Shown: positions 36,341-44,737, counted from the stretch's first letter. The stretch is 64,000 bases of DNA from Methanosphaerula palustris E1-9c (GCF_000021965.1 NC_011832.1:2858918-2922917), one strand, 5' to 3'. Notes: generated by a model from the letters alone, not told the origin. Numbers and translations: made by a program.

Positions 36341-36637
36341 TCATGCGAACCAACGGTGCCGACAAGCGGGGGGAAGCATCACCGGCTGCAGGCCGCCCAC
36401 GTCCATGCGGTGGAGGATGGGTGAGAGAAAGTCCTGACCCTTCGTGGAGTTGATCATGAAACCGGGGGGAGAGTAGGGGTTGAAGACTGGCACCACGACG
36501 AGATCCCTGCCCCACACCGCGCCCTGCCCGTAGAGGAAGCAGGAGAATCGGACCATATCGATCTCAATCTCCGGGTGGTCGTGATCAACCCCATCGACTA
36601 CCTCCGCGTCGCCGGCGAGGGTGGTGATGGTTCTCAA
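36341..36637 (-). CDS. Possible small hypothetical protein or gene fragment
   Basis: A 98-residue open frame (IEIDMVRFSCFLYGQGAVWG, then VFNPYSPPGFMINSTKGQDF). The composition is protein-like, with many aromatic residues and few repeats, but there is no clear ribosome binding site, family or operon partner. It may be a fragment of a larger gene. The remaining spacer to 36729 shows nothing else. Confidence 0.3.
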   Translation of the reverse strand: MRTITTLAGDAEVVDGVDHDHPEIEIDMVRFSCFLYGQGAVWGRDLVVVPVFNPYSPPGFMINSTKGQDFLSPILHRMDVGGLQPVMLPPACRHRWFA

Positions 36638-36729
36638 CGCCTGGGGATAACATCTGATCGGGTGCGTAGATTTATCAACTCTGCAAAAGGATCATCGATG
36701 TTGCCAACCGGCATTGGGAGAGATATCAT

Positions 36730-37017
36730 ATGATGACCATTGTTGCCAGATGCAGCGTAAAAGCAGATAAGGTTGAGGATCTCGTAGAACTTGCCCAGGA
36801 TTTAGTCAAAGCGAGCAGAAGCGAAGCAGGAAACATCTCTTATGACTTCTATGCAGATCTCGCAGATCCCACGAAGTTCACGTTTGTTGAGGTCTGGAAA
36901 GATCAGGCCGCAATCGACCTCCACAACACAACCCCCCATTTCCGGGGCTTTGTGGACAAAGCAGGACCCTTATTTGCCGGTCCGCTTGACATCACCCTGT
37001 ATCGAAAACTCACCTGA
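36730..37017 (+). CDS. Antibiotic biosynthesis monooxygenase (ABM/YgiN-like) family protein
   Basis: 95 residues with the dimeric alpha/beta-barrel ABM pattern: MTIVARCSVKADKVEDLVEL, then SRSEAGNISYDFYADLADPT, FTFVEVWKDQAAIDLHNTTP and HFRGFVDKAGPLFAGPLDI. Members are cofactor-free quinol oxygenases, heme degraders or proteins of unknown role. In an anaerobe it may act in quinone or oxidative-stress handling. It is an intact cargo gene of the island with no close neighbour. Confidence 0.78.
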   Translation: MMTIVARCSVKADKVEDLVELAQDLVKASRSEAGNISYDFYADLADPTKFTFVEVWKDQAAIDLHNTTPHFRGFVDKAGPLFAGPLDITLYRKLT

Positions 37018-37152
37018 GATACCGTCTCCAGAGACGGAAAAATATCTTTCACCTCTTTTTCTTCTTCATGTAATATCAATCAATACCTTCCAAAAATATA
37101 GGTGATTTTCTTAAAAAAGTGTAAAGATATTGTAAAAGTTTTGTGAAACTTT

Positions 37153-37390
37153 GCTGTGTTGCATAACTCAATTTTGGCTCGAATTGGACTTATTTCACCC
37201 AATTTTCCCAAGGTTAACTGGCTCTTTTCGGTAGTGGCTCTAGATGTAATCGATAATTCATTTCAGAAAATCTGAACGAAATTCATTGAGCAATCGCCCC
37301 CCGCGTTGCAAATACCCCACCTATTGAAAATATTTTTATTGGCCGTTGTTTCCTGGGCCACTACCCAGTTTTCGAGTTATGCAACACAGC
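37153..37390. mobile_element. 238-bp MITE-like element
   Basis: Terminal inverted repeats GCTGTGTTGCATAACTCA (37153-37170) and CGAGTTATGCAACACAGC (37373-37390) match at 17 of 18 positions. TGAAACTTT is directly repeated just outside both ends (37144-37152 and 37392-37400), giving a 9-base target duplication with one extra base on the right. The interior has no open frame. Such ends are typical of elements moved by a transposase supplied elsewhere. Confidence 0.7.
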
Positions 37391-37590
37391 ATGAAACTTT
37401 GGATAGGCCCCCTCCAAGATCCCCCTTCCCTCCATGTGCCTATGATGCGCTGATGCCTGATCTAACTATTGAAATATTCCCCCCAGCAAAAGTACATCGG
37501 GAAATCATCCTGTTAATGAAATTAAATGCGATAATACCGTAAAATTGATCGTACCAGAAGGGGATATCAGATCTGGTGAATCCAATGAAA

Positions 37591-38087
37591 TTCCCACTTT
37601 AGTAGATCATAATGTCTTAAAATGGTTACTCTTCGACTCAGTACTCACGTTGACCACCTTCCAGTGAACAAAGCAGGAGATGGCAGAGCGGGGAATAACT
37701 CCGGTTGAAAATACCAGTTCAATTCTCAGAAACCCCCTCATTGCCCTGTTCTTCTCCTCGGAGATCACGTACGTCATCAATGAACTCCGAAAACGAAACG
37801 ATCTCAGATTATTTGCCCATATCAATCAGATCCCTTCGGCTGACGATATGTATCGGTTTCTCAACCGTATGGATGAAGCACAATTTATCACCCTGATCAA
37901 TGCGTTGCTTCGCACACAGTGCAAAAAACCACGGAAAAAAACACCGCAGACAATTGTAGACTCACAAGAGTCGGAGACCTGTCTATTTCGGGATGTCTGC
38001 TTCTCCCTTATGGGTGAACCGGATATTCGAAGAACCTACAGATTCATCTCAATTTCGCTTCTCCCTGAAAGGCGAACCAGAATTTGA
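37591..38087 (+). pseudogene. Truncated DDE-type transposase N-terminal fragment
   Basis: The frame reads VDHNVLKWLLFDSVLTLTTF, a TGA at 37667, then from the ATG at 37680 MAERGITPVENTSSILRNPL, IALFFSSEITYVINELRKRN and FLNRMDEAQFITLINALLRT, ending in a basic segment and QTIVDSQE. It resembles the N-terminal dimerisation region of methanogen IS4/ISNCY-type transposases just before the first catalytic Asp. After QTIV the sequence switches to an unrelated hairpin repeat, so the catalytic domain is missing. Confidence 0.6.
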
Positions 38088-38125
38088 GAGAACCTGGTAT
38101 TTGTCAGCTGTCAGATTTTCGACTG
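37986..38125. repeat. Hairpin-containing dispersed repeat, copy 1
   Basis: Two hairpin units (CTTCTCCCTTATGGGTGAACC and CTTCTCCCTGAAAGGCGAACC) precede GTCAGATTTTCGACTGTAA. A related copy lies at 48975-49045. The following 270 bases to the npdG start show no gene apart from the promoter noted separately. Confidence 0.5.
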
Positions 38126-38307
38126 TAATCTGGATCTACCAGGCGGAGAACGGTCTCGGAAGATCCTGAGCCTCATCCTCGACTGACTGGGATCCGTTCA
38201 TCGGCACTCAGCACAGACCTGCGCTCACGATCGGTTTACGCTGTAAATCATACAGAATGCTGAGTACGTAGGGTGTATACCCCCAGCACTGGAACAGGTA
38301 TGCCGTG

Positions 38308-38320
38308 TTTTATATTTAAA
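38308..38320 (+). promoter_or_regulatory. TATA-like box for npdG
   Basis: TTTTATATTTAAA lies about 85-98 bases before the proposed npdG start, giving a leader of about 60 bases. It is the best promoter candidate for the reductase/alcohol dehydrogenase pair. Confidence 0.4.
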
Positions 38321-38405
38321 TTGAGGGGTCTACTGGTCCCCTGTAAATCGTATCTTTATGTGTGGATAAAATCCCATTCAGTATTATAAGAACAGGGTGT
38401 GTGAA

Positions 38406-39086
38406 TTGGTAAAGATTGCAGTAATTGGTGGAACCGGTGGACAGGGCCTCGGGATCGCGACCCGGTTCGTAGTGGCTGGGGAAGACGTAATCATCGGCTC
38501 GAGGACGATGGAGAAGGCCCAGGCAGGTGTGGACAAGGTAAAGGAACTGCTCGGCGATGTCAAGAACATCAGGGCCGCAGAGAACCCCGACGCGGCCAAA
38601 GAGGCCGATATGCTGATCCTGACCGTACCGCTGATGGCTCAGAAGGACACGCTCCTCTCGATCAAGGAGGGCGCAGCCGGCAAGCCGTTAATGGACGCTA
38701 CAGGACCCCTGGAGTCCTGTATCGGTGGTTCGGCCACGAAGTGCCTATCCCTCACCGAGGGTTCCGCGGCGCAGCGGGCACAGTCGATCTTACCAGAGGC
38801 GAAGGTGATCTGTGCGTTTAACAACATCTCGCAGACCTGGTGGATGCAACTCAAGGAGCCGATCGACTGCGACTGTCTGATCTGCGGCGACGACAAGGAC
38901 GCCAAGGCCCTCGTGACCCCGCTGATCGAGAAGATCCCCGGCATTAAGGTAATTGACTGTGGGATGCTTGAGCGGGCCAGTATCATCGAGAAGATCACAC
39001 CGCTCCTGATCGGGCTGAACATCCGGAACAAGTGTCAGTTCGGCGGGATCCGGATCACGGGCCTCGACAAGGGTCGGATCTGCTAG
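38406..39086 (+). CDS. npdG: F420-dependent NADP reductase
   Basis: 226 residues. It exchanges hydride between NADPH and coenzyme F420. The Rossmann loop IAVIGGTGGQGLGIATRF opens the protein. F420/NADP-family segments follow: VIIGSRTMEKAQ, LILTVPLMAQ, FNNISQTWW and the C-terminal GIRITGLDKG. I choose the TTG at 38406, which puts the Rossmann strand at the usual distance, with GGTG upstream; a GTG at 38397 is also in frame. It is followed by a partial copy of its own 3' end and by a secondary alcohol dehydrogenase. Together these pass electrons from alcohol to NADPH to F420H2. Confidence 0.9.
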   Translation: MVKIAVIGGTGGQGLGIATRFVVAGEDVIIGSRTMEKAQAGVDKVKELLGDVKNIRAAENPDAAKEADMLILTVPLMAQKDTLLSIKEGAAGKPLMDATGPLESCIGGSATKCLSLTEGSAAQRAQSILPEAKVICAFNNISQTWWMQLKEPIDCDCLICGDDKDAKALVTPLIEKIPGIKVIDCGMLERASIIEKITPLLIGLNIRNKCQFGGIRITGLDKGRIC

Positions 39087-39184
39087 GAATCTCAATTAAC
39101 TACGGCTGGAGTGCTTTTGAGGAGTCATGCCTGCATGCGGGCCAAAACCTGGCTCCGAAGAAGCACCGGCCGGCATCACTGAAA

Positions 39185-39372
39185 AAATCACGCCATTGAT
39201 CGAGATGATCCCGGGGATTCGGGTGATCGACTGTGGCGCGCGCTCGAGCGGGCGAGCATCGTCGAGAAGATCACGCCGCTCCTTATGGGGTTGAACATCC
39301 GGAACAAGTGTCAGTTCGACGGGATCCGGATCACCGGCCTCGACAGGGGCAGGGCCTGCCAGTACCGACATA
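39185..39372 (+). pseudogene. Duplicated 3' fragment of npdG
   Basis: The translation ITPLIEMIPGIRVIDCG, then after a 2-base insertion LERASIVEKITPLLMGLNIR, NKCQFDGIRITGLDRG repeats the last 60 residues of npdG. It differs at about one base in six or seven, so it is an old or imported second copy of which only the tail remains. Confidence 0.75.
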
Positions 39373-39432
39373 AAAACCTGCAGTATACGCTCAATCAGCA
39401 ATTGAGAAAAATTTGAACCGGAGGGAAAAAAC

Positions 39433-40503
39433 ATGAAAGCATTCGTAATGAAGAGGATTGGAGAAGTTGGTTGGATGGAGAAAGATAGACCTGCGTGCGG
39501 TCCACTGGACGCCATCTGCCGGCCACTTGCCCTTGCACCGTGCACGTCCGATGTCCACACGGTCTGGGAAGGAGCCCTCGGCGACCGCCACAACATGACC
39601 CTCGGGCACGAGGCCCTGGGTATCGTTGACGAGGTGGGAAGTGAGGTCAAGGACCTCAAGAAAGGCGACCGCGTCATTGTGCCGGCCATCACACCGGACT
39701 GGGGCGATGAAGCCTCACAGCGTGGGTACCCCTCGCAGTCGACTGGAATGTGTGGCGGCTGGAAGTTCTCGAACTTCAAGGACGGTGTCTTCGCCGAGTT
39801 CTTCCACGTGAACGAGGCGGACAACAACCTCGCAAAACTCCCTGAAGGCATGTCCCTCGAGGCAGCCGTCATGATGCCTGACATGATGAGCACGGGCTTC
39901 ATGGCCGCTGAGAACGCGAGGATCCCGATCGGTGGCTCGGTCGCGGTCTTCGGCATCGGACCGGTCGGCCTCTGCGGTATCGCAGGAGCGAAACTTCGGG
40001 GAGCCGGACGGATCTTCGCCATCGGAACCCGAGCCAAACCCATCGAGGTCGCGAAGGCATACGGCGCGACCGATATTATCAGTTACAAGAACGGCGACAC
40101 CGTTAAGCAGATCATGGATCTGACCCATGGAGCGGGCGTCGACTCTGTCATCGTCTCCGGCGGCGGACCTGACATCCTCGTGGACGCCATTAACGTGGCC
40201 AAGGCCGGGGGTGCCATCGGGAACAACAACTACTTTGGCAAGGGTATGTTCGACAAGGATTACCTGCCAATCCCTCGTGTAGGCTGGGGCTTTGGTATGG
40301 CCAGCAAGGACATCATCACTGGTCTCTGCCCCGGCGGAAAGGTCCGGATGGAGCGGCTCGCCGAGATCATCAAGTACAAGCGCATGGATCCAGGGCTCAT
40401 GGCAACTCATGTCTACAAAGGCCTCGACAAGGTCGAGGATGCGCTCATGATGATGAAGAGCAAGTCTGGCGATCTGATCAAGCCTGTCGTCATCTGCGAG
40501 TAG
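39433..40503 (+). CDS. adh: NADP-dependent zinc secondary alcohol dehydrogenase
   Basis: 356 residues, medium-chain dehydrogenase. Catalytic zinc ligands fit Cys37 (ALAPCTSDVHTVW), His59-Glu60 (LGHEALG) and Asp150 (MMPDMMSTG), the Thermoanaerobacter brockii pattern without a structural zinc lobe. The coenzyme loop FGIGPVGLCGIAG then IGTRAKPIEVAKAYGATDII keeps the arginine of the NADP-binding GSR-like motif. It should oxidise 2-propanol or other secondary alcohols. Strong ribosome binding site GGAGGG precedes the ATG. A run of eight T at 40549-40556 follows. Confidence 0.88.
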   Translation: MKAFVMKRIGEVGWMEKDRPACGPLDAICRPLALAPCTSDVHTVWEGALGDRHNMTLGHEALGIVDEVGSEVKDLKKGDRVIVPAITPDWGDEASQRGYPSQSTGMCGGWKFSNFKDGVFAEFFHVNEADNNLAKLPEGMSLEAAVMMPDMMSTGFMAAENARIPIGGSVAVFGIGPVGLCGIAGAKLRGAGRIFAIGTRAKPIEVAKAYGATDIISYKNGDTVKQIMDLTHGAGVDSVIVSGGGPDILVDAINVAKAGGAIGNNNYFGKGMFDKDYLPIPRVGWGFGMASKDIITGLCPGGKVRMERLAEIIKYKRMDPGLMATHVYKGLDKVEDALMMMKSKSGDLIKPVVICE

Positions 40504-40548
40504 GAAATCAGTGAAAACTCCCGACTCTGAGTGCAACAATCGCTCACC

Positions 40549-40556
40549 TTTTTTTT
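40549..40556 (+). terminator. Poly-T terminator after adh
   Basis: Eight consecutive T residues 45 bases past the adh stop codon, in a context (CACC then T8) matching archaeal transcription termination. Confidence 0.5.
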
Positions 40557-41040
40557 GGCGTCTACAGGGTCTGTCATGGAACAGCGCGACATCTCGGAAC
40601 CCTTCGAGCAAAAGGGGGGTGTCCTCTTTCTGGACCTTGAAGTCAGGGTGGCCGAGAAGTCCTGTTACGCACTCCTGGTCTGGAACGGGATCTTTCTGAA
40701 GGACCCGGTGACGGGAAAATAGATGGGTGAGGTGTTCAGTTCCTAGTTCCGATCGAGGTCGAGCAGACACTCGTTACGCCTCCGTGGAATCATCAGACGG
40801 TAAGCGTCGCGATGACGAGATCTAGCTCCTCACAAGGAGGCCTTTCTGAATCGAAGCCTCGCGGAACCTCCTGGGAAACAGGGGAGACGGTTCCCCTGTT
40901 CCCGGACTCCGGAAGAGCTGGTGAGGGGATGTACCCGTAGATGTTAAGCACGGGGATGGAAATGTCCGTGGGCGGCATGAGCGATTGAATACCCCTCCCT
41001 CCGGACTGAATGCAGTTAACCATACTGGATTATACCAACG
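40557..41040. other. Spacer between adh and the acetate-transporter-like gene
   Basis: One short open frame, 40576-40722 (MEQRDISEPFEQKGGVLFLD, then VRVAEKSCYALLVWNGIFL), is protein-like but has no recognisable family or ribosome binding site. It may be a fragment. A hairpin-forming stretch GGGAAACAGGGGAGACGGTTCCCCTGTTCCC (across 40871-40902) has arms GGGAACAGGGGA-like and could be a terminator or RNA structure. Confidence 0.35.
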
Positions 41041-41057
41041 AAAACGATGTGATTGGG

Positions 41058-41651
41058 ATGAGTGAAACGATAGGAACTCCAGAATACACCGGGGTCAAGA
41101 TACATGACCCAACCTCGACTGCGGGTCCGATCGGGCTGCTCGCGTTCGGGATAGCGACGGTCCTGCTGAGCTTGGTGAACGCCGGGTATTACTCACTGGG
41201 ATCGTCGATCGTCATGATAGGCGCGTACGTGGGATTCGCCATGGCGATCACCGGGTACATGGAATGGAGGAAGGGGAATACGTTTGGTGCAGCAGCGTTC
41301 GTCACCTTCGGCTTCTTCTGGCTCACCTTCGTCGGCCTGCTAATCCTGCCTAAACTCGGTCTCGCCGACGCAGCCAGTCCAACGGCGATGGCCGCGTACC
41401 TGTTCATGTGGGCGCTCTACGCCTTCGTGACGTTCATTGCCACCCTGAAGTACAACCGGGCGCTCCAGTTCATCTTTGCGACTGTGACCATCCTCTTTGT
41501 CCTGCTGGGGCTGGGATATCTGACAGGAAATACGCTCTTCACGACGATCGGAGGTTACGAAGGGATCATCTGCGGGCTCTCTGCGGTGTATACCGGGTTC
41601 GGACAGGTGCTGAACGAAGTGTACGAGCGCGAGGTTGTCCCGTTAGGATGA
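41058..41651 (+). CDS. GPR1/FUN34/SatP (YaaH) family acetate transporter-like protein
   Basis: 197 residues and six transmembrane helices. The family start motif falls in STAGPIGLLAFGIATVLLSL, where NPAPLGLxxF is usual, followed by ITGYMEWRKGNTFGAAAFVT. These proteins carry acetate or succinate, often with protons or as a channel. I use the ATG at 41058; an in-frame ATG at 41010 adds 16 unconserved residues. In an organism needing acetate as carbon source this would fit the island's theme of small organic substrates. Confidence 0.82.
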   Translation: MSETIGTPEYTGVKIHDPTSTAGPIGLLAFGIATVLLSLVNAGYYSLGSSIVMIGAYVGFAMAITGYMEWRKGNTFGAAAFVTFGFFWLTFVGLLILPKLGLADAASPTAMAAYLFMWALYAFVTFIATLKYNRALQFIFATVTILFVLLGLGYLTGNTLFTTIGGYEGIICGLSAVYTGFGQVLNEVYEREVVPLG

Positions 41652-41900
41652 ACGCGAAGTCGGCGCCGGATGGACCCAAGGATGTCCATCTAGGCCCGCA
41701 CGGTAGTGCGGGTGGTCGTGGATGACACCCCGCAGGTCATCGGGACAGACGATCGGTTCTGCAAGGTGATCGGAGACCAAAAAGAGACGGTGATGCCGTA
41801 TCCCAAAGAAGGGTCAACTACCCACGAATAAAGTTGTGGAGTATGACCTCGGACTTCACCGTCGGCGTGCACCTCCATCTTCCGCTTCTCTTAGGGGTGG
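41652..41900. other. Spacer with short fragment, no clear gene
   Basis: A frame VRVVVDDTPQVIGTDDRFCK at about 41704-41763 resembles protein but stops soon after at a TAA near 41830. No start, ribosome site or family is recognisable. Confidence 0.3.
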
Positions 41901-42063
41901 ACAGAATACGGTAGGCTGGTTGACATCAGCCCTTCTCGTGATATTTCATCATGGTATTGATATCCGCGTGGCCGCAGGTCACACAGATTCACTCTGCCTG
42001 ACTCTTCCGGTCCTTTCTGGCTGTATGACCATAGGCTGAGCACTGTTACAAGATATATTCTGG
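41900..42063 (-). pseudogene. TnpB (IS200/IS605) zinc-ribbon relic
   Basis: The minus strand near 42025-41945 reads CSAYGHTARKDRKSQAE, a TGA, then ICVTCGHADINTMM. This matches the C-terminal zinc ribbon of TnpB (CxxCGx...VCxxCGHxDxxxxN). The second cysteine of the first pair is Tyr and a stop interrupts. No RuvC core or TnpA is present. It is a short remnant of an IS605-type element inside the island. Confidence 0.5.
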
Positions 42064-42613
42064 ATCGACAAATTGGTGGAGATACCTGCTTCGTGTATCT
42101 TATGCCGGACAAACCTTCCGAGTTCGTAGAACCCCCATTTGCCGATCACAAGTCTTCATGCTTTTCAAACCAAACCCACGTGGCTATATCCTCAAGGTCC
42201 ATTATGTCGGCATTTTTCCCGATTAGAATATTGCGTACGTTCTTTGGAGACCTCATAATAGTATATTTGAAGCATTTTTTTGCTCTTCTTTCTGGAACAG
42301 GATGAAATCAACCTGCATGGGGTGGGAACGGAGTATGATATGAAAAGGATAGTGACTACCAACAAAAACCAATGATACCAGCCGATTTGGTCGGTGCCGC
42401 CGAGATTCAGGGGGACGCGGAGGCAGTTGATGATGGGGGAAGAGACGGATAGTGGCCTGTACTGTACAGGGGACTATCACCCGGCGTTCTCTCAAGGAAA
42501 GATCAGATCTGGTCTTATTGGAAGTGGGGCCGGTCTTCGAAAAACAGAGGATTCAAAACACACACCCGCAAGGGGTGTGACGCAGCGCCGCTGCCTCAAT
42601 TCCGAACACATTG
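42064..42613. other. Spacer without recognisable gene
   Basis: AT-rich on the left, GC-richer from 42380. A hairpin ACACACCCGCAAGGGGTGTGA (about 42560-42581, split around the loop) and GTACTGTACAG (42460) are the only structures seen. No reading frame with coding character was found. Confidence 0.35.
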
Positions 42614-42623
42614 ATTAAATATA
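42614..42623 (+). promoter_or_regulatory. TATA-like box for the RHH protein
   Basis: ATTAAATATA lies 22-31 bases before the ATG at 42645. That spacing places the transcription start at or next to the start codon, suggesting a leaderless mRNA, consistent with the lack of a ribosome binding site. Confidence 0.5.
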
Positions 42624-42644
42624 CATATCTACGTAATCTAGAGC

Positions 42645-43220
42645 ATGGCCAAAAAGAAGCGCCGAACTGATACCTCTCTCGATACCTCCCTTTTCAAGCG
42701 AGCGATGGCGTACGGAGCAGAGAACGGACTCTCCCTCAGTGATCTCATAGAGCAAGGCCTCCGGCTCCGGCTCGATGGTCCGCCCGTGCCGGCTGAAGAG
42801 AGCAGCCTCTCTGCTTCCCCCCCCCACCTCGAAGCCCTGGTTGATCGCCGAATTCAGGAGCAGCTCCCGCACCTTGTCCAGGCCTGGCTCGAATCCGCAC
42901 GCGGCGAGGAGTGTCCGGAGCGCCTGATAGTCCCGCACGTGCTTGAGACAGCAGAGGCCGTGGACATGCCCCTGGAGGCTGCAGTGGACATACCCTCGGG
43001 GACCGTGGACATACCCCTGGGGATCGTGGAGCGGCTCCAGCAGCAAAGAATGATTCAGCTGGAGAAGACCACGGGTGTGGACATACCGACGCTCCACCTC
43101 ATTCGACTCGGCAAACAGACCCGGCTCCCAAAGGAGACCATGGAGAAACTGGTTGCCGGGCTCGAACTGGTCGAATCGAATCCTGTTTCCGATTATGAGT
43201 TGGAGGGGATGCACGGTTGA
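42645..43220 (+). CDS. Putative ribbon-helix-helix DNA-binding protein with internal repeats
   Basis: 191 residues. The lysine/arginine-rich start (MAKKKRRTDTSLDTSLFKRA) and AYGAENGLSLSDLIEQGLRL resemble the ribbon-helix-helix fold of CopG or plasmid partition and mobilisation proteins. The middle has a repeated unit, VDMPLEAA, VDIPSGT, VDIPLGI, and later VDIPTL, mirrored in DNA by near-identical GTGGACATACCC blocks. The C-terminus has LPKETMEKLVAGLELVESNP. It may control a mobile element. A long open frame on the opposite strand is treated as a shadow. Confidence 0.55.
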   Translation: MAKKKRRTDTSLDTSLFKRAMAYGAENGLSLSDLIEQGLRLRLDGPPVPAEESSLSASPPHLEALVDRRIQEQLPHLVQAWLESARGEECPERLIVPHVLETAEAVDMPLEAAVDIPSGTVDIPLGIVERLQQQRMIQLEKTTGVDIPTLHLIRLGKQTRLPKETMEKLVAGLELVESNPVSDYELEGMHG

Positions 43221-43341
43221 AATGGTGAATGTCGCAGGGTGGGGACGCACGGACAGGTAGAGCGGCAGTCTCCGGCCTGATCCCCAGCGGAAAGACCTCG
43301 TACCGGTCGACACCCCGGTACCGTAGGGGACGGATGATGGT

Positions 43342-43636
43342 ATGTATGTTCTGCTGGTGCGTGATGGATTCGGGGGATTTATGGGAGAATACCAGCTCAT
43401 TACTCGTCCGTCTCTCACCGAGAATCTGGCACCCACTGTCACGGTCGTCCGGTCAGGAACTGACGCCGCCTCAACTGGGACGGTCCCCGCGAATGTGACA
43501 CCCACACGCTCGATGAACTGGAACCAAAGACAATGGACCAGATGCCCTTGGCCTTGATCGGGCTTGGCTAGCAGGGGCTGTGGTCTTGGGGATTCTGGTT
43601 ATTTTTCGTCGTTCGAGTATCCCCTCCCTGCGATGA
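43342..43636 (+). pseudogene. C-terminal relic of a surface-layer-type protein with membrane anchor
   Basis: Open segment MYVLLVRDGFGGFMGEYQLI, then TVVRSGTDAASTGTVPANVT, is followed after frameshifts by PLALIGLG and LAGAVVLGILVIFRRSS before a stop at 43636. A threonine/proline linker followed by a single hydrophobic helix and arginines is the usual cell-surface anchor of methanogen S-layer and adhesin proteins. The N-terminal part of the protein is absent upstream. Confidence 0.5.
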
Positions 43637-44127
43637 TCCGACGGTCCTGCGTTGCCGGGTGGGGATAGCAGTCGATAATGAGCCGGTATCCGTTGAAACT
43701 ACGGAGCAGTTAGAAGAGACAGAGGCGAATATCAAGGCTGGAAAATATAGGCAACTTGAACAAGGACACCTTTTTAACATAGCTCGTTTTGAGACATCCT
43801 GATTTCTTTCCTCCAAACGTGGTTTGGTCTCAGTTATCCGTTGTCAGTCCTCTCAATTTTTTCTCATTGTGACCGGTTTTTTCCGGATCTCGAGAGCTAC
43901 CGCTCTTCGAGTGCCCTTCGTTAAATAGTTCTGATTTGTGCGAGATTGTAATCGAAACATGCAAAAAGGTTCTGCAGACTTACCCTTGCCACAGTCATGA
44001 CCAGAAGATGTCCAGCGTGGAAGCCATCAACCAGGGAGCCTGCTGACCCCGGGGAGTAGGATTATTATCAGGAACATCGACTTATTAAATGGTGATCCCC
44101 GTCGAGGGATGGGAGTGGAGAAATACT
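43637..44127. other. Spacer between surface-protein relic and small hypothetical gene
   Basis: No coding sequence recognised. It includes the inverted-looking GACCGGTTTTTTCCGGATC (about 43873) and a T-rich tract at 43855-43863 that could end upstream transcripts. Confidence 0.3.
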
Positions 44128-44511
44128 ATGTGTGAAATGTGTGAAATGTTGAAAAAAACGGCCACTGACTTGGAAGTTACTCTGATCCATGTCGGCGATC
44201 GCCTTCCCTGCTATGATGGACAGGCGTATGAGGTGCGCCGGGCTGAAGTTCTGCCAGCACCGGTGGGTGAAAGGGTACCGCCCGGAGTGGCGATGCAAGG
44301 GGTGGAACTGGTGCCGGTCGGTGTCGATGGCGCCGACGGAATACAGATCCCGATCATCACCGATCCACACGGCCGTGTTATCTGTATTTACGGTTGGGAG
44401 GGGCAATACCAGCCGGTTGAATCCAACCAGATACCATGGTGCAGTATGCGCACAGGACGCCTGTGCGTCGCGCTTGACGGGTGGCCATACCTGCCTCCCG
44501 GGATCGAGTGA
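44128..44511 (+). CDS. Small hypothetical protein
   Basis: 127 residues from the ATG at 44128, which has GGAG nine bases upstream; an in-frame ATG at 44089 is possible. It starts MCEMCEMLKKTATDLEVTLI and continues GDRLPCYDGQAYEVRRAEVL and DPHGRVICIYGWEGQY, a compact beta-rich soluble protein with an N-terminal CxxC pair. Family not recognised. It lies just left of IS copy 2. Confidence 0.45.
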   Translation: MCEMCEMLKKTATDLEVTLIHVGDRLPCYDGQAYEVRRAEVLPAPVGERVPPGVAMQGVELVPVGVDGADGIQIPIITDPHGRVICIYGWEGQYQPVESNQIPWCSMRTGRLCVALDGWPYLPPGIE

Positions 44512-44737
44512 CCGCAGTACCCGAAGGATTCCCCCGCCGGCCGGTGATGCCTGATCTCAGGCCGGCCTGGAAGTCAGTCTGTGTCAACGACTGTATCAAC
44601 AAAGATCGTCAACTGGATCATCAGCATCGGAGCCTGCCCCTTCTCCACCGCGAGGAAGACGCCTGATATATCCAAAAGCCGGAATTTGTTGGTCAATGTA
44701 CAGTCCTGAAAGTATTTCACACAGATCTTAACTTAAG

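Noticed and set aside
37153..37390. Paired inverted repeats considered as CRISPR or attachment sites
   Set aside because: Only two copies in inverted orientation, with a flanking target duplication. This is a MITE pattern. No direct repeat-spacer array or cas gene exists in the window.
40871..40902. GGGAAACAGGGG...CCCCTGTTCCC hairpin as a riboswitch
   Set aside because: A simple strong stem with no conserved aptamer features that I recognise; a terminator or chance palindrome is simpler.
42615..43505. Minus-strand open frame of 296 codons opposite the RHH-like gene
   Set aside because: Composition is rich in Pro, Arg and Ser without any motif, whereas the plus strand has a basic N-terminus, helical pattern and a TATA box at leaderless distance. 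Kept only as a curiosity.
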